Position numbers and translations under genes: made by a program. From Clostridia bacterium (GTDB lineage: Bacteria; Bacillota_A; Clostridia; Christensenellales; Aristaeellaceae): 55,719 nt of DNA. Shown here one piece after another: positions 43,183 to 50,870 of the stretch. The notes below the pieces were generated by a model. It saw only the letters and a list, made by a program, of their open reading frames with translations, had not been told where the DNA came from and did no database searches. Each line of letters opens with the position of its first letter. The stretch's first letter is position 1. The DNA is taken from the NCBI GenBank assembly GCA_025997215.1, contig BNUH01000012.1, forward strand, positions 1 to 55,719, in the 5' to 3' direction.

Positions 43183-43623
43183 TTGCCAAGTTGCGAAGAT
43201 AAGTTTGATTCTCTCAAATCAGACTTACCGAAATTGTCTTCTGATACACTAATCGAGATCCTTTTTAACTACGCTATACATGACCGGACTATATTTTATG
43301 ACCTAAGTCTATGGACTGAGCAAGGTGCTGCAGCATTAGAAGCCGCAAAGGATGAAGTATCATATTTAATTAAGAGTCCGGAACTGAATCGCCATCGGGT
43401 AGCTGAAGATCAGGAACATAGAATTGCAGATTGTGCTAATCGAGTATTGTTCGCAGTTGAGAATGGTAATTACGATATTGAAACAAAAAAGAAGATAATC
43501 GATATGATTGTCAAAGAATCTGAGTACAATATGGAATATTGCCATGATGAAGGCTGGAGCTATCAAATGGTTTACGAAGACGCGATGAAGTTGAAGGAAC
43601 GCTTAGAAGATTTGAGTGCATGA
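43183..43623 (+). CDS. Uncharacterised 146-aa helical protein
   Basis: An acidic, mostly helical soluble protein; no family recognised. Landmarks are SLWTEQGAAALEAAKDEVSY and KKKIIDMIVKESEYNMEYCH. The start is TTG 43183 with GAGGTGA 7 bases upstream; no ATG with a ribosome site lies nearby. It ends 89 bases before the AAA-ATPase gene, which has its own promoter, so the two are probably separate transcripts. The size and acidity would fit an immunity or antitoxin-like protein, but nothing specific supports that. Confidence 0.6.
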   Translation: MPSCEDKFDSLKSDLPKLSSDTLIEILFNYAIHDRTIFYDLSLWTEQGAAALEAAKDEVSYLIKSPELNRHRVAEDQEHRIADCANRVLFAVENGNYDIETKKKIIDMIVKESEYNMEYCHDEGWSYQMVYEDAMKLKERLEDLSA

Positions 43624-43641
43624 ATTTTTCTTCACACCTTG

Positions 43642-43657
43642 GTTAGCTAGCGCTAAC
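43642..43657. repeat. GTTAGC palindrome upstream of the second AAA-ATPase
   Basis: GTTAGCTAGCGCTAAC, a perfect 16-bp dyad lying immediately before the -35 box of the gene. Related dyads are at 23764-23779, 45733-45748 and 49298-49313. Confidence 0.65.
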
Positions 43658-43661
43658 GCGC

Positions 43662-43690
43662 TTGATCATTCTAATTTCTCCTGCTATACT
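43662..43690 (+). promoter_or_regulatory. Promoter of the second AAA-ATPase gene
   Basis: TTGATC (43662-43667), 17-base spacer, TATACT (43685-43690), 22 bases before ATG 43712. The palindrome at 43642-43657 abuts the -35 box and could be an operator. Confidence 0.65.
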
Positions 43691-43711
43691 AACCGAACGA
43701 GGGGGTGCCAC

Positions 43712-45424
43712 ATGGAGACACGAAAACTACCAGTGGGAGTGGACGATTTTGAGAAGCTTCGGAATGGCGGCTTCTACTATATAGATAAGACTGCGTTTAT
43801 CTCGGATCTACTACGCACGCATGGTGAGGTTAATCTTTTCACGCGTCCGCGTCGCTTTGGTAAGACGCTTAATATGACGATGCTCAAGGCGTTTCTGGAG
43901 ATCGGTACGAATCCAGCGTTGTTCGAAGGGTTAGCTGTTTCAAGTGAAAAAGACTTGTGTGAGGAGTATTTGGGTAAGTATCCTGTAGTCTCTATCACAT
44001 TGAAGTCTATTGATGCGCCTACATTTGACGAAGCAATGAAGACGTTAAAAACTCTTATTGCGCGTGAAGCAGCGCGTTTTACTTACATTCTTGATGCTTC
44101 TGTACAAAATAGCCAGGATGATACGTGTAATGTAGATGTAAAAATATTCAATCGAATAACAGGTGGTCAGGCTTCTATCGCTGATATTAAGGAAAGCCTG
44201 CTAACCATGTCCATATTATTGTCTAAATTCTATGGAAAGAAAGTCATCGTTTTGATCGATGAATATGATGTGCCGCTGGATAAGGCATTCCAGAATGGTT
44301 ACTATAAAGAGATGCTGGATGTTATACGAGGAATGCTAGGACAGGTGTTGAAATCAAACTCACAGCTCTATTTCGCTGTGCTTACTGGAGCATTGCGCAT
44401 CTCTAAAGAAAGCATCTTTACAGGACTAAATAATCTCAAGGTTGACTCGATATCGGATTATCGTTTTGATGAGTATTTTGGATTTACAGATGAGGATGTA
44501 AAGAACATCCTGGAGGACTATGACTTATCATCACATTATGCTGGTATTAAAGAGTGGTATAATGGCTATCACTTTGGTGATGCTAATGTTTATAATCCTT
44601 GGGATGTTATCAGTTATTGCGATGCGTTGCTAGCAAAAAATGATGCAAAACCACAAGCGTACTGGATAAATACTAGTGGCAATGAACTCGTGAAGCGTTT
44701 TGTTGATAAGGCTGATGCTACGACACGCAACGAGATCGAACGCTTGATCGCAGGGGAATCGATCAGCAAGGTAATTACCCAAGAGCTAACTTACAGCGAG
44801 ATTGATGAGAGCATAGATAATCTATGGAGCATCTTATTTATGACAGGATACCTGACGACTTCAATCACAGACGGTGATGACTATAGATTAGTTATTCCGA
44901 ATCGCGAAGTCCGAGATGTATTTATAAACAAAATCAAGAAGTGGTTTGCGGAGAAGATTCAGAACAACTCGAAGGTGGCTATAGAACTCTGCGATGCGCT
45001 TCGCAATAATGATATAAACAATATAGAAGCTAAGCTCAACAGCTTTTTGGTAAGCTCTATTAGCTATCACGACTACCAAGGAGATGTTGATGAAAAAGAA
45101 GGGTTCTACCACGCCTTGGTGTTAGCCCTGCTTAAGGCTGGCGCAGCTTGGGCAGTTTACTCGAATATCGAATCAGGAGATGGTTTGCCAGATCTGTTGG
45201 TAGAGAGTGATGATTTGAGGTCAGGAATGGTCGTAGAATTCAAGTATGCAGATTCCTTTGCTGGGATGGAGAAAGCGTGTAATAAAGCTATGGAACAGAT
45301 TGTGAATAAGCGGTATGCAATGCGGCTTTGGGATGATGGGGTAGAAGAGGTTATTGCTTATGGAATATCATTCTATAAGAAGCGTTGTAAAGTTGTCTCC
45401 AAACAACTGAGTGAGGTGCTTTGA
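43712..45424 (+). CDS. AAA-ATPase-like protein with C-terminal PD-(D/E)XK nuclease domain, 570 aa
   Basis: The protein opens with the family hallmark L-P-V-G-V-D-D-F-E-K-L-R...Y-Y-I-D-K-T (PF09820-like), then Walker A TRPRRFGKTLNMTML, Walker B KVIVLIDEYDVPLD and the sensor segment ILTGALRISKESIFTGLNN equivalent (LTGALRISKESI). The C-terminal part is a PDDEXK_9-like nuclease (DGLPDLLVESDDLRSGMVVE, FKYAD). ATG 43712 has GGGGGTG 5 bases upstream. The family is abundant in gut anaerobes and probably tied to mobile DNA or defence, function unproven. It has its own promoter, and GTTAGC palindromes stand at both sides of the gene. Confidence 0.88.
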   Translation: METRKLPVGVDDFEKLRNGGFYYIDKTAFISDLLRTHGEVNLFTRPRRFGKTLNMTMLKAFLEIGTNPALFEGLAVSSEKDLCEEYLGKYPVVSITLKSIDAPTFDEAMKTLKTLIAREAARFTYILDASVQNSQDDTCNVDVKIFNRITGGQASIADIKESLLTMSILLSKFYGKKVIVLIDEYDVPLDKAFQNGYYKEMLDVIRGMLGQVLKSNSQLYFAVLTGALRISKESIFTGLNNLKVDSISDYRFDEYFGFTDEDVKNILEDYDLSSHYAGIKEWYNGYHFGDANVYNPWDVISYCDALLAKNDAKPQAYWINTSGNELVKRFVDKADATTRNEIERLIAGESISKVITQELTYSEIDESIDNLWSILFMTGYLTTSITDGDDYRLVIPNREVRDVFINKIKKWFAEKIQNNSKVAIELCDALRNNDINNIEAKLNSFLVSSISYHDYQGDVDEKEGFYHALVLALLKAGAAWAVYSNIESGDGLPDLLVESDDLRSGMVVEFKYADSFAGMEKACNKAMEQIVNKRYAMRLWDDGVEEVIAYGISFYKKRCKVVSKQLSEVL

Positions 45425-45507
45425 TGAAAGGAACACGTGATTACATAAATAAGTTTAATCATAATGGTTACAAAATATATGAGGTGATCGTATCATTTCT
45501 GGAATAG
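45424..45507 (+). CDS. Possible 27-aa protein overlapping the AAA-ATPase stop
   Basis: ATG 45424 overlaps the stop codon of the ATPase gene (TGATG), giving MKGTRDYINKFNHNGYKIYE and VIVSFLE. Stop-start overlap supports coupled translation, but the peptide is short and could be the start of a truncated gene. Confidence 0.35.
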   Translation: MKGTRDYINKFNHNGYKIYEVIVSFLE

Positions 45508-46005
45508 GCATGAGTCACGACCCACCATGCTTCCCGCAGATTGTTGAGGGATGAGGTATTCGACAATAAGTGCAAGACTTTTCCGAACATCGTATCGTTG
45601 TTATCACACAGCTTTTACGAATTCCCTTGTTGCTCATACTTGCATCGGATCTTGCTCAACACTATATCGTTGTAAAGGTAAAAATGGCTTCGTGCCTAAG
45701 CTATTTGGGTATGTGGCTATTTTTCGGCACAGGTTAGCCAGCGCTAACACCCCTCCCACACTACCGGTTGCATAAGTCGAGTAGGAAGGTTATATTCCCA
45801 CATATACCCGAACAGCGTTGACAGACGCGCTGCACAGCATAACGACATGTTCCGACAAATAGAGGAACTGACAGTACGTGTGCATTACTGCTCACGGTTC
45901 CACGGTAACAGAACAGTATAATCACATAAAGCGGTCGCATTTTTCATTTTTACCGTCATGGGTATTGTTTGCCATATTGACAACCATCGATTGTTGTGCT
46001 ATACT
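45508..46005. other. Gene-free interval with a palindrome and an orphan promoter
   Basis: No intact gene. GTTAGCCAGCGCTAAC lies at 45733-45748. A strong rightward promoter TTGACA (45977-45982), 17 bases, TATACT (46000-46005) points into the 3' end of the fumarase beta gene. Its own gene has apparently been deleted, since the sequence joins the fumarase tail about 20 bases on. Confidence 0.5.
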
Positions 46006-46503
46006 CTATAAAACTAAAGCGATTAAGTCGTCGATGATCAGGCACCGAACCGCCTCGGTTCCTAGATCCTCGTACGCGATGATCTCGCAGGAGCTGACGT
46101 GCCTGGCGACAAGAGCAGCCGCGCCGCCAACCACGCCGAAGTATACGGCGCCATGCTCGCGCATCGCGGCGCGGACGGCCGGGGAACGTTCACCCTTGCC
46201 GATCATGCCGCGCAGACCCGCCGCCAGCAGCGCTGCAGTATACGCGTCCATGCGCGAACTGGTCGTCGGCCCGCAAGGTCCGATAATAGCCCCAGGTTTC
46301 GCAGGTGCCGGGCCTGCGTAATAAATGGTTTGCCGAACGATGTCGAACGGCAGCGGTTCGCCGCGCTGAAGGCTTTCCGTCAAACGCTTATGCGCGGCGT
46401 CACGTGCGGTGTAGACCGGGCCGGATAAGCGGACAATGCCGCCGGGCTTCAACTCACGCGCAGCATCCGGATTCAGCGGCAGCGTTACGTCAGTTATAAC
46501 CAT
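46006..46503 (-). CDS. Fumarate hydratase, class I, beta subunit (165 aa, C-terminus altered)
   Basis: Interconverts fumarate and malate with the alpha subunit. Visible landmarks are LKPGGIVRLSGPVYTARDAAHKR-type opening (ARDAAHKR), IYYAGPAPAKPG, GPCGPTTSSRMD with the conserved TT-S-R-M motif, and MIGKGE. Relatives of about 185 aa end in a V-x-x-F-P-x-(I/V)-V-x-x-D stretch; here the last 14 residues (CLIIDDLIALVL) do not fit, so the 3' end was probably replaced by a deletion near 46030. Whether the shortened protein works is uncertain. It starts at the stop of the alpha gene (one-base overlap). Confidence 0.8.
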   Translation of the reverse strand: MVITDVTLPLNPDAARELKPGGIVRLSGPVYTARDAAHKRLTESLQRGEPLPFDIVRQTIYYAGPAPAKPGAIIGPCGPTTSSRMDAYTAALLAAGLRGMIGKGERSPAVRAAMREHGAVYFGVVGGAAALVARHVSSCEIIAYEDLGTEAVRCLIIDDLIALVL

Positions 46504-47345
46504 TATAAAACCCCCTCGGCATGTCGTGAGGCGTGGCAGACGATATTAACCGCGACGGGCATGCCCGCGATATGCGTCGGCGCGTGTTCTATGTGGACGG
46601 CCAGCGCGGTCGTCAGGCCGCCGAATCCCGCAGGACCAACGCCAGACTCATTGATTCGGCCGAGGCACTCGGCTTCAAGGGCAGCGTAGCGCGGAGCCGG
46701 GTGCGAGGACCCGACGCGTCGCGCGGTGGCACGCTTGGCAATGAGGCAGCATTGCTCCATCGTACCGCCGATGCCCACGCCGATTATGGTTGGCGGGCAC
46801 GGATTCGATCCGGCGCGGACGACGGTATCCACGATGAAATCCGCGACGCCCGCACGTCCCGCGGATGGCGCGAACATCCGCACGCCGCTCATATTCTCGC
46901 TGCCGAAACCCTTGGGCATGACCAGCAGCCGCAGTTGGTCGCCAGGGACTACGCGGGTATGGACGACGGCCGGGCTGTTGTCCCGCGTGTTGATCCGGTC
47001 GAATAACGGATCGTCCACGACGGAAGCGCGCAGGTATCCTTCCCGAAACGCCTCGCGTGCACCGGATTGGATAGCCTCCTCGAATCCTCCGTCGATGTGC
47101 ACGTCCTGTCCCAATTCGGCAAAAACCACGATCATACCCGTGTCCTGGCACATCGGCGTGCGCTCGGACGAGGCGATCTGCTGGTTCTCCAGGATTTGTG
47201 CGAGCGCAAGCCGGGCGGGTTCAGTGGTCTCGCGTTCTAGCGCAGCCTCCAGCGCGGCGCGGATGTCCGGGCCGATGTTGAATTCGGCGTCGAGTATCAG
47301 GCGCGCGGTCAGTTGGGCGATATGGTCGGCGGGGATTATCCGCAT
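46503..47345 (-). CDS. Fumarate hydratase, class I, alpha subunit, 280 aa
   Basis: The protein carries the three cysteine sites that hold the oxygen-labile 4Fe-4S cluster: TPMCQDTGM near residue 67, GSNPCPPTIIG near 185 and MEQCCLIAKRA near 205. The length is standard for the split class I enzyme. I choose ATG 47345 because AGGGTGA is 6 bases upstream; a GTG at 47354 lies within that site. It is divergent from malic enzyme with 84 bases between the starts, so malate interconversion genes share one control region. The cluster implies an anaerobic or microaerobic life style. Confidence 0.92.
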   Translation of the reverse strand: MRIIPADHIAQLTARLILDAEFNIGPDIRAALEAALERETTEPARLALAQILENQQIASSERTPMCQDTGMIVVFAELGQDVHIDGGFEEAIQSGAREAFREGYLRASVVDDPLFDRINTRDNSPAVVHTRVVPGDQLRLLVMPKGFGSENMSGVRMFAPSAGRAGVADFIVDTVVRAGSNPCPPTIIGVGIGGTMEQCCLIAKRATARRVGSSHPAPRYAALEAECLGRINESGVGPAGFGGLTTALAVHIEHAPTHIAGMPVAVNIVCHASRHAEGVL

Positions 47346-47429
47346 GGATTTCACCCTGTTTCTGTGTTAATATGTGCGTAGGATACCATAGACGTATATC
47401 AACACGCAACACGGGAGGAGTTAATTATA

Positions 47430-48653
47430 ATGGATAATAAACCCGTCGACATAGCCGCCCGCTCACTGGAGGCTCACGCACGCTGGCGCGGCAAGCTGGA
47501 AATAACCCCGCGCGCGGCCGTCGACAACGCCGACGCGCTCTCGCTGGCTTATACCCCAGGTGTTGCCGCAGCGTGTCTGGCGATAAAGGACAATCCAGAG
47601 TTGTCGTACACGCTGACCCGCAGGTGGAATACGGTTGCGGTGGTCACGGACGGCTCGGCCGTGCTGGGATTGGGCAACATCGGCGCGGACGCGGGTTTGC
47701 CAGTGATGGAGGGCAAATGCGTACTGTTCAAAGCGTTTGCGGATGTGGACGCGTTCCCGATATTGGTTGGCACACAGGATGTCGATGGGATTGTTGAAAC
47801 TGTACGGAATATCAGCCACACGTTTGGTGGGATTAACCTGGAGGATATTGCCGCGCCACGGTGCTTCGAGGTGGAACGTCGACTGCGGGAATTGCTGGAC
47901 ATTCCAGTATTCCACGACGATCAGCACGGCACGGCGGTTGTGGTCGGCGCGGCGGCGCTCAACGCGCTGAAGGTTGCAAATAGGGCTGTCGAATCCGCGC
48001 GGTTCGTGATAAACGGTATGGGCGCGGCCGGATGCGCCATTGCGCGGCACCTGATCAGCTTAGGCGCTACAGACTTGATATTCGTGGATCGTCATGGCAT
48101 TCTGGCGCAGGGTACGGAAGCGGAACTTCATATGACCTCGGCGCAGGCGGAACTGGCCGCACTATCCAACCGCACACGCAAGCGCGGCGTATTGGCGGAC
48201 GCTATGGTTGGCGCGGATGTATTCATCGGCGTGTCGGCCGCCAACATCGTTACCACGGCCATGGTTGAATCCATGAACCCTGGCGCGGTCGTATTCGCAA
48301 TGGCGAATCCTACGCCGGAGATCATGCCGGACTTGGCCAAAGCAGCGGGCGCGCTGGTCGTTGGCACGGGCCGAAGCGACTATCCGAATCAGATCAACAA
48401 CGTACTGGCGTTTCCGGGGATATTCCGGGGCGCGCTGGATATTCGGGCGCGGACAATCAACGAGGAGATGAAACGCGCTGCGTCCTTCGCGCTGGCTGAA
48501 CTGATACCGCCGGATGAACTAAGTCCCACGAATATTATACCCAAACCGTTCGACCCAAGGGTGGGTAAGGCGGTGGCGGCAGCAGTGGCAGCGGCGGCTC
48601 AATCGTCAGGCGCCGCGAGATTATCACAACCAACCTGCGTCTGTCAAGGGTAG
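47430..48653 (+). CDS. NAD(P)-dependent malic enzyme, 407 aa
   Basis: Oxidatively decarboxylates malate to pyruvate. The sequence shows the short bacterial malic-enzyme motifs: LSLAYTPGVAAACL with the catalytic tyrosine, AVVTDGSAVLGLGNIGADAG, EGKCVLFKAFADVDAFPI with the active-site lysine, INLEDIAAPRCFEVERRLRE, FHDDQHGTAVVVGAA with the metal-binding aspartates, and a Rossmann loop FVINGMGAAGCAIARHL. AFPGIFRGALD near the C-terminus is also typical. GGGAGGAG lies 9 bases before ATG 47430. A terminator follows. With fumarase it links fumarate, malate and pyruvate. Confidence 0.95.
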   Translation: MDNKPVDIAARSLEAHARWRGKLEITPRAAVDNADALSLAYTPGVAAACLAIKDNPELSYTLTRRWNTVAVVTDGSAVLGLGNIGADAGLPVMEGKCVLFKAFADVDAFPILVGTQDVDGIVETVRNISHTFGGINLEDIAAPRCFEVERRLRELLDIPVFHDDQHGTAVVVGAAALNALKVANRAVESARFVINGMGAAGCAIARHLISLGATDLIFVDRHGILAQGTEAELHMTSAQAELAALSNRTRKRGVLADAMVGADVFIGVSAANIVTTAMVESMNPGAVVFAMANPTPEIMPDLAKAAGALVVGTGRSDYPNQINNVLAFPGIFRGALDIRARTINEEMKRAASFALAELIPPDELSPTNIIPKPFDPRVGKAVAAAVAAAAQSSGAARLSQPTCVCQG

Positions 48654-48702
48654 GGTGGAGATTTTACTAACCACCAAATAACCTCCAACCGTATGAATCG
48701 AC

Positions 48703-48737
48703 AAAACCCCTGGCTGTTTGAGCAGCTGAGGGTTTTT
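48703..48737 (+). terminator. Terminator of malic enzyme
   Basis: AAAACCCC..GCTG pairs with CAGC..GGGTTTTT around a TTTGAG loop, 50 bases past the stop codon. Confidence 0.8.
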
Positions 48738-49363
48738 CGAGTGTCGAAGTGTAACAAGTGCTGTAGAATCAAGGCGATTTTGTGTGTCTGAATCAGCCAG
48801 CCAACCTTACAATCGGTTGTGCTTTTTCCGGCGCTGATGCGCTGGATGGGCATTGATGACAAACACGGGCATTTGGCGTGTTGCTCAAATATTGCAGCTA
48901 GCCCTACAGCCCCATCCACATATTGACGAACTCGCCTCTCCCATTGGGATAGCTCAACTTCGTCGACAGCTTGCCGTCGTCGCCCAGGGTGGCGGTAATA
49001 TTGACGAACTCGGGGAACGGATCGTACCGCATGAATGGGCATCTGTCTTTACGGAGAAGCTTTTATTACTGCGTTGAGTAAGGTGTGAGAAGTGAAGGAA
49101 CTGAGCGGAAGGGAGTTAGGAAGTGTAAAGTGATTATTATGATATAGCGATATGAACTGAGAAAACAATAAACAATGAACGAAAGACAGGGAGCGAGATA
49201 ACATCCACACCTACTGGTGGTTGTCTTGTCTCCAGGTTGCCAAACCTCCCCTCGCCAAGTAGTTAGAAAAGCAAAACAAACAGTAATGATCAAGAGCGTT
49301 AGCGATGACTAACCATGATCTAAAAAAAACACAGCAACCACCATATTCTTTTTTGCCCGTATG
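48738..49363. other. Interval without an intact gene
   Basis: Holds a short coding relic (48904-49062, minus) and a GTTAGCGATGACTAAC palindrome at 49298-49313. Otherwise nothing recognised. Confidence 0.4.
48904..49062 (-). pseudogene. Orphan C-terminal coding fragment
   Basis: One leftward frame reads KLLRKDRCPFMRYDPFPEFV, then NITATLGDDGKLSTKLSYPN and GRGEFVNMWMGL before a TAG. Composition and codon use look like a real protein end. No start and no family recognised. Confidence 0.3.
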
Positions 49364-50251
49364 TTAATTTCCATATATAAACTTATGGAGCGCCTTTATA
49401 TTTGGTTCAAATTCTATGTATAAAACTGATCTCCCTTTATCCGAAGCAAACTTATAACTTCCATCAATCGGAAGACTTAATGTCTTTATCTCTTTTAGTC
49501 CGCTTTCCATCATACTCGTTGTTATACTTAAAATCTCAATGAGATTAAGGTTTGTAGTTACGTGAGGAAGGATTGCTTGAGTCAATTCCAACATTTTCTG
49601 TGGTGTTGGATTTTTCTTGACCTCATTATACATTGCTATCAGCAAGGTACGATGGCGGTCTGTCCTCCCAAAGTCATTATCCAGATAACGAATTCTGGAA
49701 TAGGCCAAGGCCTCTTCACCGCTTAACCTGGTTTTTCCGCGTACGCCACTTAGTCTCGTGCTTATGTACCCACCTTCCCCTGCTTGTAAGTTTATTGTAA
49801 CTCCGCCAAGGATATCAATGATTTTCTCAAGACTGCTCATATTAAGTCTTACATATTTCTTTATATTCATCTCGAAAACGGTATTCAACGTTTTCATTGC
49901 TAGATTCGGACCGCCATAGCGTTGAGCGGTATTTATTCGATCTTGAATATAGGTTCCGGGTATATCTACGAAAGTGTCTCTGGCAATCGAGGCAAGCTTG
50001 ATCTCGCCTGTTATTGTATTAAGCGAGGCGATTATGGTAGCATCGGATCGGCCATCCTCTAGATCAGCGTCTCTATCGTCAGTTCCGAGAAGTAGAATAT
50101 TTAGCCAAGTATCTGGGAGATCTGGGTATGGGTTAAGGTCTGATGAATCGATTGTGAAAAATATGCCAGGAATAACATCATCGGAAGCATAACATGAACA
50201 CGCTACCATCGATAATATAATAAGTATTATAACAGTTAATTTTCTTGTCAT
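49364..50251 (-). CDS. LCP-family (LytR-CpsA-Psr) protein, 295 aa
   Basis: LCP enzymes transfer lipid-linked polymers such as wall teichoic acid or capsule to peptidoglycan, outside the membrane. The N-terminus is a signal/anchor (KLTVIILIILSMVACSC), with a cysteine after it that could be lipidated. The LCP domain is complete: LNILLLGTDDRDADLEDGRS, DATIIASLN, SIARDTFVDIPG with the pyrophosphate-binding arginine, RINTAQRYGGPNLAMKTLN, and ALAYSRIRYLDNDFGRTDRH. ATG 50251 follows a GAGGCGAG site. A 456-bp insertion element lies just upstream (from 50267), which has separated the gene from its former promoter. Confidence 0.92.
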   Translation of the reverse strand: MTRKLTVIILIILSMVACSCYASDDVIPGIFFTIDSSDLNPYPDLPDTWLNILLLGTDDRDADLEDGRSDATIIASLNTITGEIKLASIARDTFVDIPGTYIQDRINTAQRYGGPNLAMKTLNTVFEMNIKKYVRLNMSSLEKIIDILGGVTINLQAGEGGYISTRLSGVRGKTRLSGEEALAYSRIRYLDNDFGRTDRHRTLLIAMYNEVKKNPTPQKMLELTQAILPHVTTNLNLIEILSITTSMMESGLKEIKTLSLPIDGSYKFASDKGRSVLYIEFEPNIKALHKFIYGN

Positions 50252-50275
50252 TTTCAATCTCGCCTCAAATCCAGT

Positions 50276-50731
50276 GAATACGTCGCCCCAAATGCCCGTT
50301 TGAGCCGGAGGAATGACCCACTGTCGTCGGAGTAAATGCCCACTGGTAGCGGCGACGCCCACCTCCCAAGTTGGTTATAATTGTGGCACTAAATACGATG
50401 CAAACACACAAGATGAGGGAGGGTTCCGCTCTGCGGAGCGGGAGTTTTACGCTTTGGTTTTCCAGAAAGCGCGACTCTTCCGTCACCATCTATGGAGCAT
50501 GGCACCCACTGGTATTGCATGTTCCACAAAACCCCATCCACCGTCCTGCTAGATCTACCGCGCTGCCTTTTACCCGCGTGAAGCAAAGACCTCAACTATA
50601 ATATTCCGCTTTACTCGACCGATGTATCACCGATCACAATGGGTGGGCATGCCTCCGCCGCAAACGGGCATTTGCTCCGCTGCGAGTGGGTCATCGCTCC
50701 GGCTCGGGGTGGGTCATTTGGGCGGCGTATA
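50276..50731. mobile_element. 456-bp non-autonomous insertion element (IS21-like ends) with 9-bp target duplication
   Basis: AAATCCAGT is repeated directly at 50267-50275 and 50732-50740. The ends are imperfect inverted repeats (GAATACGTCGCCCCAAATG on the left, complement of GTATACGCCGCCCAAATG on the right). Inside each end, several AATGACCCAC/AAATGCCC-type units recur, like the multiple terminal repeats of IS21-family elements. There is no transposase gene. It is a deletion derivative moved in trans. The family name is tentative. Confidence 0.75.
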
Positions 50732-50740
50732 CAAATCCAG

Positions 50741-50870
50741 TATACATCAGTCGATACAACCAGTCAATGAAGAAATCCCAGATTCGAAGTGAGGCGTTTG
50801 AGCTTCAACTTTCAATATTCCTAATCGACTCTCTAACTTTTATCTGGGTTACGCTTTGTGCAGTAAACCC
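50741..50870. other. Former upstream region of the LCP gene
   Basis: No gene. Before the insertion this stretch directly preceded the LCP ribosome site, so it may contain the old LCP promoter (leftward), now 460 bases too far. Confidence 0.35.

Noticed and set aside
46533..47370. Long open frames antisense to both fumarase genes
   Set aside because: They are by-products of the GC-rich codon pattern of the fumarase genes; they lack ribosome sites and protein-like composition (arginine, serine and alanine runs).
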